Shown here: one piece after another, positions 1 to 4,689 of the stretch | Numbering within the stretch: the first letter of the stretch is position 1 | Layout of the letters: each line of letters begins with the position of its first letter | NCBI GenBank assembly: GCA_011524805.1 | Contig: WTJO01000086.1 | Location: 1 to 8,761, forward strand | DNA from: Alphaproteobacteria bacterium | GTDB taxonomy: Bacteria > Pseudomonadota > Alphaproteobacteria > Puniceispirillales > Puniceispirillaceae | DNA: 8,761 bases | Direction of reading: 5' to 3' | Program-made: the position numbers and the translations under genes | Notes under the pieces: model-generated | Databases searched by the model: none | What the model was told of the DNA's origin: nothing | Seen by the model: the letters and a program-made list of their open reading frames with translations, nothing else

Positions 1-687
1 GCCTTTTGTAATGTGGCAACTGGCAGGCCGGATTTGCTTGATCCGCATGAACCAGAACATGTTGGTCAGGCTGTTGCCCGCCTTGGCCTGCGACATGTGG
101 TGATTACATCTGTTGACAGAGATGATCTAGATGATGGCGGCGCAACCCATTTTGCCCAGACCATCACAGCGATAAGGGCAAGCTCTCCAGATACAACAAT
201 AGAAATATTAACACCAGATTTTTTAAGAAAAGACAATGCAATAGATATAATTGTTGAGGCAAAACCTGATGTTTTCAATCATAATATGGAAACCGTTGGC
301 AGGCTATATCGTGCTATCCGCCCCGGTGCCAGATATGAACATTCTTTGAACATACTGGCGGATGTAAAGCGGGCTGACCCGTCTATCTTTACCAAATCAG
401 GTATTATGGTTGGTCTCGGCGAAACAGACGAGGATGTCTATAGCATCATGGATGATTTGCGCGCCGCTGACGTTGATTTTATGACAATTGGCCAGTATCT
501 GCAGCCCACCCCCAAACATGCGGCTGTAGAGCGGTTTGTTACGCCTGAGCAATTCTCAGCCTATGCAGATGCCGGCACGCAAAAAGGCTTTCTGATGATG
601 GCGTCTACGCCCCTGACACGTTCATCCTATCATGCTGATGCAGATTTTGCGGCGCTTCGTGAAGCACGTGAACGCGCTCTGGCCTAG
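1..687 (+). CDS. lipA: Lipoyl synthase LipA (5' truncated by window edge)
   Basis: Radical-SAM enzyme that inserts two sulfur atoms into protein-bound octanoyl groups to make the lipoyl cofactor of 2-oxoacid dehydrogenases and the glycine cleavage system; cytoplasmic. The frame is open from base 1 (A-F-C-N-V-A-T-G), so the GTG at position 13 is an internal valine and not the start. The cysteine at 7-9 is the third of the CxxxCxxC cluster motif (family knowledge); the other two and the auxiliary-cluster cysteines lie upstream of the window. Visible family motifs are ITSVDRDDLDDGGA, the PDVFNHNMETV segment, the KSGIMVGLGETDEDV segment, GQYLQPT and the C-terminal RSSYHAD, whose serine ligates the auxiliary cluster in known LipA proteins. 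228 residues are visible of a family usually around 290-330. It ends in TAG. An AT-rich stretch with ATA, TTA and AGA codons lies at about 181-290. It is followed on the same strand by a COQ10/RatA-family gene, a common alphaproteobacterial pairing. Confidence 0.97.
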   Translation, partial: AFCNVATGRPDLLDPHEPEHVGQAVARLGLRHVVITSVDRDDLDDGGATHFAQTITAIRASSPDTTIEILTPDFLRKDNAIDIIVEAKPDVFNHNMETVGRLYRAIRPGARYEHSLNILADVKRADPSIFTKSGIMVGLGETDEDVYSIMDDLRAADVDFMTIGQYLQPTPKHAAVERFVTPEQFSAYADAGTQKGFLMMASTPLTRSSYHADADFAALREARERALA

Positions 688-707
688 CGGCTGATAATAC
701 GCTCCCG

Positions 708-739
708 CATGCTGGTAAATAGGGGGCTGTTACAGCATG
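708..739. repeat. Hairpin-forming inverted repeat between lipA and the ratA-like gene
   Basis: CATGCTG (708-714) and CAGCATG (733-739) are perfect 7-base complementary arms around an 18-base loop. No T-tract follows, so this is not a convincing intrinsic terminator. The right arm lies 23 bases before the ATG at 763, so in RNA it could affect translation or mark an lipA 3' end. A competing pairing of 701-706 with 722-727 (one G-U pair) is also possible. Function is unknown. Confidence 0.3.
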
Positions 740-762
740 GCCGCTTATGCTATCACCCTGAC

Positions 763-817
763 ATGACAACGCATGCCGAAAAACGATTTGTGCCTTTCAC
801 ACCAGAACAGATTTTAC
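763..817 (+). other. Displaced N-terminal coding segment and frameshift site of the ratA-like gene
   Basis: Reading from ATG 763 gives MTTHAEKRFVPFTPEQI, which matches the conserved N-terminus of alphaproteobacterial COQ10/RatA proteins. This frame stops at TGA 829-831 while the rest of the protein continues in the +1 shifted frame. The transition lies at TTTT, 812-815; reading it as TTT gives E-Q-I-Y-D-L-V-A-D-V, the family-like sequence. A sequencing or assembly indel in a homopolymer is the simplest explanation; a true mutation or slippage is possible. Confidence 0.8.
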
Positions 818-1207
818 GATCTGGTTGCTGATGTGCGCCAGTATCCTGCCTTTTTGCCATGGTGTATTGCCGCCAGAATTCGTTCACAGTCCGAAGATAA
901 TCTGACAGCTGACCTGATTATCGGATTTCGGATGTTCAGAGAGAGTTTTACCTCATATGTCGCGCTGGACAGGGAAAGGCTGGAAATAGAGGTAGAATAT
1001 GCAGAAGGCCCGTTCAAATATCTCAAAAATAAATGGGTATTTATTGAAGCAGATGGCGGCTGTATTATTGATTTCTATGTTGATTTTGAATTTAACTCAC
1101 GGCTTTTGCAATCTGTTATTGAAAGCCTGTTTACCGAGGCTGTGAAGCGGATGGTAGCTGCTTTTGAAGCCCGTGCCCATGCGCTCTATACTCCGAAACT
1201 CGGATAG
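773..1207 (+). CDS. ratA: COQ10/RatA-family START-domain protein, N-terminus apparently frameshifted
   Basis: Member of the polyketide-cyclase/START-like family that includes ubiquinone-binding COQ10 and E. coli RatA. In alphaproteobacteria it is generally thought to bind ubiquinone or a lipid and support respiration; a toxin role is not shown here. The body carries the family pattern: FYDLVADVRQYPAFLPWC (residues 14-31), then a beta-rich region with the EGPFKYLKNKW stretch (78-88), DFYVDFEF (100-107) and a long C-terminal helix from about 109 to 137. The ATG at 773 gives residues 1-13 (MPKNDLCLSHQNR) that do not resemble the family. The expected start (MTTHAEKRFVPFTPEQ) is encoded from ATG 763 in another frame, which reaches TGA at 829. 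One T fewer in the run 812-815 would join the two into a normal protein. The gene ends 18 bp from the converging cinA stop. Family assignment is firm; the functional name and the intact state are less certain. Confidence 0.85.
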   Translation: MPKNDLCLSHQNRFYDLVADVRQYPAFLPWCIAARIRSQSEDNLTADLIIGFRMFRESFTSYVALDRERLEIEVEYAEGPFKYLKNKWVFIEADGGCIIDFYVDFEFNSRLLQSVIESLFTEAVKRMVAAFEARAHALYTPKLG

Positions 1208-1229
1208 CCAGATATGCTGATACGGCTAT
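1204..1229. terminator. Small hairpin between convergent genes (possible weak bidirectional terminator)
   Basis: ATAGCC (1204-1209) and GGCTAT (1224-1229) are perfect 6-base arms with a 14-base loop. The TAG stop of the ratA-like gene (1205-1207) lies in the left arm and the complement of the cinA TAG stop (1226-1228) in the right arm. The position between converging genes suits a shared terminator, but the stem is short and has no strong T-tract on either side. Confidence 0.3.
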
Positions 1230-1723
1230 AGCTGTTCAAGCTGTTCTGCCAGCAGACCGAGAGCCTTATTGCCTGCCGCTTCTCTTATGGCCTGTCTGTC
1301 GCCATCGAAAACCTCATATCTTGCGATACTGTCAGGCAGGGCGTTCTGATGCCGAAGGATAGCACATGCTATATGCACAAGACCAACAGGCTTGTCTTTT
1401 GTGCCGCCATCAGGACCTGCAATTCCGGTGATTGAGATAGCGGCTACCAGAGGCTGTGCTGTACGCACCGCACCTATCGCCATCTCGGTGGCTGTCTGTT
1501 CAGATACCGCGCCATAGCGTGCCAGCGTGTCTGGTGATACGCCGACCATGTCCTGTTTTGCCTGATTGCTATAGGTCAGAAATCCCCTATCTAGCACGGC
1601 AGAGGCACCTGAAATGGATGTAAGGCGCGAAAATACCAGCCCGCCCGTGCATGATTCAACTGTGCGAAGCATACAGCGTTTAGCTTTTGCCAGAGTGATT
1701 ATCTGTTCTGCCTGCCTGTCCAT
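1226..1723 (-). CDS. pncC: CinA C-terminal domain protein, nicotinamide-nucleotide (NMN) amidohydrolase
   Basis: Stand-alone CinA/PncC domain of 165 aa, the usual length for the single-domain form without the N-terminal MoCF/COG1058 domain. Known family members deamidate NMN to nicotinate mononucleotide in the pyridine nucleotide salvage cycle, in the cytoplasm. Visible motifs: TVESCTGGL (residues 21-29) with catalytic-type Ser24; GFLTYSNQAK (47-56) ending in conserved Lys56; GAVSEQTATEMA (71-82); and ITGIAGPDGGT (98-108). It is the last gene of the ispDF-pgpA-cinA operon, and its ATG lies 6 bp after the pgpA stop. Only a weak AGG-type ribosome site precedes it, so translation may depend partly on coupling. 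It is often annotated cinA or 'competence/damage-inducible protein A'; a role in competence is not supported by this domain alone. Confidence 0.93.
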   Translation of the reverse strand: MDRQAEQIITLAKAKRCMLRTVESCTGGLVFSRLTSISGASAVLDRGFLTYSNQAKQDMVGVSPDTLARYGAVSEQTATEMAIGAVRTAQPLVAAISITGIAGPDGGTKDKPVGLVHIACAILRHQNALPDSIARYEVFDGDRQAIREAAGNKALGLLAEQLEQL

Positions 1724-1729
1724 ATCTGC

Positions 1730-2209
1730 CTAGCCTGCCAGATACGGGCTTAGCAGCACAAAAATACCAAGCAGGCAAATCCCTGCCCAGGAGGCAGCGA
1801 CAATATCATCTGCCATCACGCCAACTCCACCATTTATCTGCTCTGCTTTGTTGATAGGCCAGATTTTCAGAATATCAAAAAATCTAAACAGGATAAATGC
1901 CAGACCAAACCAGATTAGCGGTTGGCTGGCAAATTTAGGAATACATAACAGCACCGCAAACTGGCCAGCTACCTCGTCAATGATAATCTCAGAGCTATCT
2001 TTTTTGCCAGACATATTCTCGTAGGCATCTGCTGCCATCACCCCGATGACCACTGTTGCAACCGTGGCAGACAGCATGGCCAGATAGCCCTGCTGATAGA
2101 TAAAATATCCGATGATAAGCGCAACCAGAGAGCCGACAGTGCCGGGGGCTGGCAATTTGCGGCCAATAGGCCCAAGGGTGGCTATCTGGCATAATAGGCT
2201 ATTCATCAT
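1730..2209 (-). CDS. pgpA: Phosphatidylglycerophosphatase A
   Basis: Inner-membrane phosphatase that converts phosphatidylglycerophosphate to phosphatidylglycerol. At 159 aa it has the usual length for PgpA. Family signatures: GRKLPAPGTVGSLVAL near the N-terminus (residues 16-31), EIIIDEVAGQ (74-83) with the conserved Asp79-Glu80, FRFFDILKIWPI (108-119), and GGVGVMADDIVA (127-138) with Asp134-Asp135. Hydrophobic segments lie at about 26-38, 43-61, 84-110 and 136-156. The usual KPWPI appears as KIWPI. The gene begins immediately after the ispDF TAG with no intervening base. Two ATGs stand in tandem (2209 and 2206). A GAAGGA ribosome site (2213-2218, read on the minus strand) inside the end of ispDF is 3 bases from the first ATG and 6 from the second, so the second is the better-spaced start. 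Confidence 0.95.
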   Translation of the reverse strand: MMNSLLCQIATLGPIGRKLPAPGTVGSLVALIIGYFIYQQGYLAMLSATVATVVIGVMAADAYENMSGKKDSSEIIIDEVAGQFAVLLCIPKFASQPLIWFGLAFILFRFFDILKIWPINKAEQINGGVGVMADDIVAASWAGICLLGIFVLLSPYLAG

Positions 2210-3499
2210 CTATCCTTCGGTATATGACAGAGCAGGACGTCTGACAGAAGCAGAGGCCATTGCCGCAATACCTTCTTTTCTGCCTGTAAATCCTAGCTGT
2301 TCTGATGTAGTCGCTTTTACAGATACACGGCGGATGTCAATCTCGCATATCTCTGCGATACGGCCGCGCATCTGGTCTCGATAGGGGCCAATTTTAGGGC
2401 GCTCGCAAATAATGGTAACGTCAAGCTGAACCAGCTCGGCAGAGGCGGCTTTAACTCTATCTATAATATAACGCAAGAAATGGTCAGAGGATGTGTCTTT
2501 CCATCTGTCATCGCTTGGCGGAAAGTGGCTGCCAATATCACCATCTGCCATCGCCCCGCAAATCGCATCACATAGTGCATGAAGCCCGACATCACCATCT
2601 GAATGGGCATCAACCCCGCAATCATGGTCTGTTTCGATACCGCAAATGATCAGCGGTGTGTCTGCGTTAGGGTCAAATTTATGCACATCATACCCTGTGC
2701 CGGTGGCATATTCCCACATCATCTGCTCCTGATGGATTTTGAGATAGGACAGAGCGGCCAGATCATGGGCTGTGGTAATTTTTTCTAGCCCCCTGTCACC
2801 CTGAACAGCTGTAATATCTCTGCCTGTCCGCTCATACAGGCTGCAATCATCTGTCATTGCTGACAGATTGTCTGCCTGTTCTGCTTCGGCCAGTGCCCGG
2901 CGATATTCGCGCCTGAGAAAACATTGCGGAGTCTGGGCACGGTATAGCTGGCGCCTGTCAATGGTGGTGATGCCGCTATCATCCTGTTTTTTGACTGTAT
3001 CGGCAATCTCAAGCACAGGCAGAACGCCACTATCTGGCTTGCTGGCAAGTGCATCAAACAGGCGTTGCAATATCTCTTCAGTCACAAAGGGGCGGGCGCA
3101 ATCATGGATAGCCACAAAGTCGCTGATATCGGTAAGCTGCTCAAGCGCATCAAGGCCGTTTTTGACAGAATCCGGCCGCTCATTCCCGCCGATGGTTGTG
3201 AACAGCCTGTTCGGATAACGCAGAACAAGCCTGTCGATTTCTGCCATTTCGTCATCATCTATCGCGGCTGGCAGCACCAGCATAATCTTGTTGATAACAT
3301 CACAACTTGCCAGATTATCAACACACAGGGCAATCAGGCTACGTCCTGAAATGCGCACAAATTGCTTTTTCTGCCGTTTCTGGCCTGAGGGCAGGGAGTT
3401 CTGAAACCGCGTGCTATTGCCGGCAGCAAGCAAAATAATGTCCATGTGAGAGGGGCTGGTCAATGATGGTGCTTTCAGGCTTGGGGTTGGTATATGCAT
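2210..3499 (-). CDS. ispDF: Bifunctional IspD/IspF (MEP cytidylyltransferase / MECDP synthase)
   Basis: Fusion of two enzymes of the non-mevalonate isoprenoid pathway, typical of alpha- and epsilonproteobacteria. The N-terminal IspD domain (about residues 19-250) transfers CMP to MEP. It shows AAGNSTRF (25-32), GGNERPDSVKNGL (104-116), HDCARP (132-137), RAQTPQCF (187-194) and TDD (216-218). The usual PKQ before the 'L.G..L' segment is KKQ (44-46), keeping the Lys-Gln. The IspF domain (about 265-429) cyclises CDP-ME-2-phosphate. It shows GTGYDVHKF (267-275) with metal-ligand-type Asp271 and His273, AHSDGDV (298-304) with His299, DIGSHFPPSD (321-330), ERPKIGPY, and TTSEQLGFTGRKEGIA (397-412). 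The chosen start adds 18 residues before MDIILLAAGNS. Met19 (ATG at 3445) aligns better with stand-alone IspD; neither start has a clear ribosome site. First gene of its operon, divergent from dusB. Confidence 0.96.
   Translation of the reverse strand: MHIPTPSLKAPSLTSPSHMDIILLAAGNSTRFQNSLPSGQKRQKKQFVRISGRSLIALCVDNLASCDVINKIMLVLPAAIDDDEMAEIDRLVLRYPNRLFTTIGGNERPDSVKNGLDALEQLTDISDFVAIHDCARPFVTEEILQRLFDALASKPDSGVLPVLEIADTVKKQDDSGITTIDRRQLYRAQTPQCFLRREYRRALAEAEQADNLSAMTDDCSLYERTGRDITAVQGDRGLEKITTAHDLAALSYLKIHQEQMMWEYATGTGYDVHKFDPNADTPLIICGIETDHDCGVDAHSDGDVGLHALCDAICGAMADGDIGSHFPPSDDRWKDTSSDHFLRYIIDRVKAASAELVQLDVTIICERPKIGPYRDQMRGRIAEICEIDIRRVSVKATTSEQLGFTGRKEGIAAMASASVRRPALSYTEG
2213..2218 (-). 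promoter_or_regulatory. Ribosome binding site for pgpA inside the end of ispDF
   Basis: On the minus strand this reads GAAGGA, a good Shine-Dalgarno sequence, overlapping the last codons of ispDF. It is followed by TAG (the ispDF stop) and then ATGATG. Spacing favours the second ATG, and the arrangement suggests termination-reinitiation coupling between ispDF and pgpA. Confidence 0.6.
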
Positions 3500-3538
3500 A
3501 GCGTCAGGCTGGCATAACCGCGCCCTTATCTATGCAGT

Positions 3539-3567
3539 ATTATGTTACTGTGATAGTCAAATTTTCA
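3539..3567 (-). promoter_or_regulatory. Tentative promoter for the ispDF-pgpA-cinA operon
   Basis: On the minus strand a CATAAT -10 hexamer lies at 3539-3544, with a weak -35 candidate (TGAAAA, 3562-3567) at 17-bp spacing. A better -35 hexamer, TTGACT (3555-3560), has no good -10 at normal spacing. Transcription from the CATAAT box would start near 3532, giving a leader of about 33 nt to the ATG at 3499. The assignment is weak. Confidence 0.25.
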
Positions 3568-3575
3568 CCGAAAAT
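3561..3575. repeat. 15-bp perfect palindrome in the ispDF/dusB divergent region
   Basis: ATTTTC-ACC-GAAAAT is a perfect 6-bp inverted repeat with a 3-bp spacer. It borders the AGTCAA/TTGACT hexamer (3555-3560) and overlaps the tentative ispDF -35, a position suited to an operator for a dimeric regulator. The regulator is not identified. Confidence 0.4.
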
Positions 3576-3639
3576 CCATAGATGTGGTGATTTCTTGCCG
3601 ATTATCAGGGCAGATAGGGAAATCAAGATTGTATTTTTT

Positions 3640-3652
3640 GGCAAAAATTGCC
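3640..3652. repeat. 13-bp perfect palindrome abutting the upstream dusB -10 box
   Basis: GGCAA-AAA-TTGCC is a perfect 5-bp inverted repeat with a 3-bp spacer. It ends one base before TATAAT (3653-3658), so it would lie in the -35/-10 spacer, where a bound protein could occlude RNA polymerase. The 3-bp spacer matches that of the palindrome at 3561-3575, but the arm sequences differ. Confidence 0.4.
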
Positions 3653-3658
3653 TATAAT
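3653..3658 (+). promoter_or_regulatory. TATAAT box, candidate upstream promoter of dusB-ntrBC
   Basis: Exact TATAAT. The best upstream hexamer at near-normal spacing is TTGTAT (3629-3634, 18 bp), a weak -35. Transcription would start around 3665 and give a leader of about 30 nt. No Shine-Dalgarno sequence lies at usable distance from the dusB ATG; the only AGGA (3669-3672) is too far upstream. Confidence 0.45.
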
Positions 3659-3677
3659 TTGGGCTAACAGGAATAAT

Positions 3678-3686
3678 TGCTATAAA
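3678..3686 (+). promoter_or_regulatory. Extended -10 promoter immediately before dusB (possible leaderless start)
   Basis: TGCTATAAA fits the extended -10 pattern TGnTATAAT with one mismatch. With the usual 6-8 bp from the -10 box, transcription would begin at about 3693-3697, that is at or just before the dusB ATG (3697). This is consistent with the absence of a ribosome binding site upstream of dusB. Confidence 0.35.
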
Positions 3687-3687
3687 T

Positions 3688-3695
3688 TTAACCAT
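3688..3695 (+). promoter_or_regulatory. TTAACCAT octamer, CtrA-type half-site
   Basis: TTAACCAT is the known half-site for the alphaproteobacterial cell-cycle regulator CtrA. Here it overlaps the predicted start of transcription, one base before the dusB ATG. No second TTAA at 7-bp spacing is present, so it is a half-site only. Chance occurrence is possible. Confidence 0.3.
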
Positions 3696-3696
3696 T

Positions 3697-4689
3697 ATGG
3701 GTCAGATATTTCGTCAGATTTTGCCTGATGCGCCTGCGCTTCCAGATAGTGTGCTTGCGCCTATGTCCGGCATTACAGACAGGCCGTTCAGGCGTGCTGT
3801 AAGGCGGGCAGGTGGCGGGCTGGTTGTCTCTGAAATGATTGCCAGCCATGCAGTATTATCACAGATTGCACCAGAGCTGGCAAAAATGCGCTTTTCAGCC
3901 GAAGAAGAGGCACCGCTATCTATCCAGCTAGCCGGTCATGACCCTGCCATAATGGCAGAGGCGGCAAAAATGGCTGAACAGCTTGGCGCCTCGATGATAG
4001 ATATTAATCTTGGCTGTCCTGCAAAGAAGGTGACAGGCAGGATGGCTGGCTCGGCGCTAATGGCAGAACCTGAACGTGCGGGTCAGATATTTTCAGCTGT
4101 CAGACAGGCTGTGCGCTGTCCTGTCAGTGTGAAAATGCGCCTTGGAGTAGATGAGCATCACATGAACGCCGCCGAGATAGCCACAATAGCAGAGCAGGCA
4201 GGTCTGTGTATGGTCACTATCCATGCGCGAACGCGGGCGCAGATGTATAAAGGGGCTGCGCGCTGGCATCTGGCAGCAGAAGCTGTCTCGTCACTCTGTC
4301 TGCCAGTGCTGATTAATGGCGATATTTGCAATGCACAAGATGCAGAAAAGGCGTTATCACAATCAGGGGCGGCGGGTATTATGGTAGGCCGCGCTGCTCA
4401 GGGGCAACCATGGCTTCTTGGCGCAATTGAGGCTGATATGGCTGGTGATAAAACCTTCCAGTTGCCTGATTCTGCGCTTAGACACGAATATATTGTCACC
4501 CATCTGGACGAGATGATGACACAGTATGGCAGCAGAGGGCTGAAGCTGGCACGGAAGCATCTGGCCAGCTATTGTGATTATCTGCCACGCTCGGAACAGC
4601 TAAGAACGCTAATGATGCGCGCAGATCAAGTGGGGCAGATTTTTGCTGCCCTACATGATTATTTCAGTGATGCGGATGTGGCTGCATGA
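3697..4689 (+). CDS. dusB: tRNA-dihydrouridine synthase DusB (NifR3 family)
   Basis: FMN-dependent enzyme that reduces specific uridines in the tRNA D-loop to dihydrouridine; cytoplasmic. Length (330 aa) fits the family. Motifs: APMSGITDRPFRR at the top of the TIM barrel (residues 21-33), VVSEMIAS (43-50), IDINLGCPAKKV (101-112) with catalytic Cys107, VKMRLG (145-150) with FMN/substrate Lys146, TIHARTRAQMYKG (174-186) with His176, LINGDI (205-210), and GIMVGRAAQGQPWL (227-240) for the FMN phosphate. A helical C-terminal domain follows. The start is placed 20 residues before APMSG, as in homologues; it has no Shine-Dalgarno sequence. The gene heads the nifR3-ntrBC-ntrY transcript. Its TGA overlaps the ntrB ATG (ATGA, 4686-4689), so its expression is likely tied to the nitrogen regulatory genes. 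Confidence 0.96.
   Translation: MGQIFRQILPDAPALPDSVLAPMSGITDRPFRRAVRRAGGGLVVSEMIASHAVLSQIAPELAKMRFSAEEEAPLSIQLAGHDPAIMAEAAKMAEQLGASMIDINLGCPAKKVTGRMAGSALMAEPERAGQIFSAVRQAVRCPVSVKMRLGVDEHHMNAAEIATIAEQAGLCMVTIHARTRAQMYKGAARWHLAAEAVSSLCLPVLINGDICNAQDAEKALSQSGAAGIMVGRAAQGQPWLLGAIEADMAGDKTFQLPDSALRHEYIVTHLDEMMTQYGSRGLKLARKHLASYCDYLPRSEQLRTLMMRADQVGQIFAALHDYFSDADVAA

Noticed and set aside
13..15. GTG at 13 as a start codon for lipA
   Set aside because: The frame is open to base 1 and encodes the family-conserved C-N-V-A-T-G; a start here would remove the radical-SAM cysteines.
773..1207. RatA as the toxin of a toxin-antitoxin pair
   Set aside because: No adjacent small antitoxin gene is present; the neighbour upstream is lipA and downstream is a converging gene. 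The COQ10-like role is more likely in alphaproteobacteria.
1230..1246. Direct repeat AGCTGTTC-A-AGCTGTTC at the end of cinA
   Set aside because: It simply encodes the repeated Glu-Gln-Leu at the C-terminus of the protein (E-Q-L-E-Q-L) and extends no further.
2868..3218. Long plus-strand open frame opposite ispDF
   Set aside because: It is antisense to a gene with clear IspD motifs, its translation is low-complexity (Ser/Arg-rich) and resembles no family; a shadow frame.
3549..3569. CRP/FNR-like site (TGTGA...TCACC) in the ispDF upstream region
   Set aside because: The half-sites are separated by 11 bases rather than 6 and the flanks do not match, so it is not a credible CRP or FNR site.
3638..3652. 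Sigma-54-like -24/-12 element (TTGGCA...TTGCC) upstream of dusB
   Set aside because: GG and GC are separated by 8 bases instead of the required 10, and the sequence is better explained as a palindrome next to a TATAAT box. The NtrC here also lacks the sigma-54 contact loop.
4095..4135. Dense cluster of CTGTC/GACAG words in dusB, considered as a repeat or recombination signal
   Set aside because: The words follow from conserved codons (Ala-Val-Arg-Gln-Ala-Val-Arg-Cys-Pro-Val), and similar CTG/CAG-rich words occur throughout the window.
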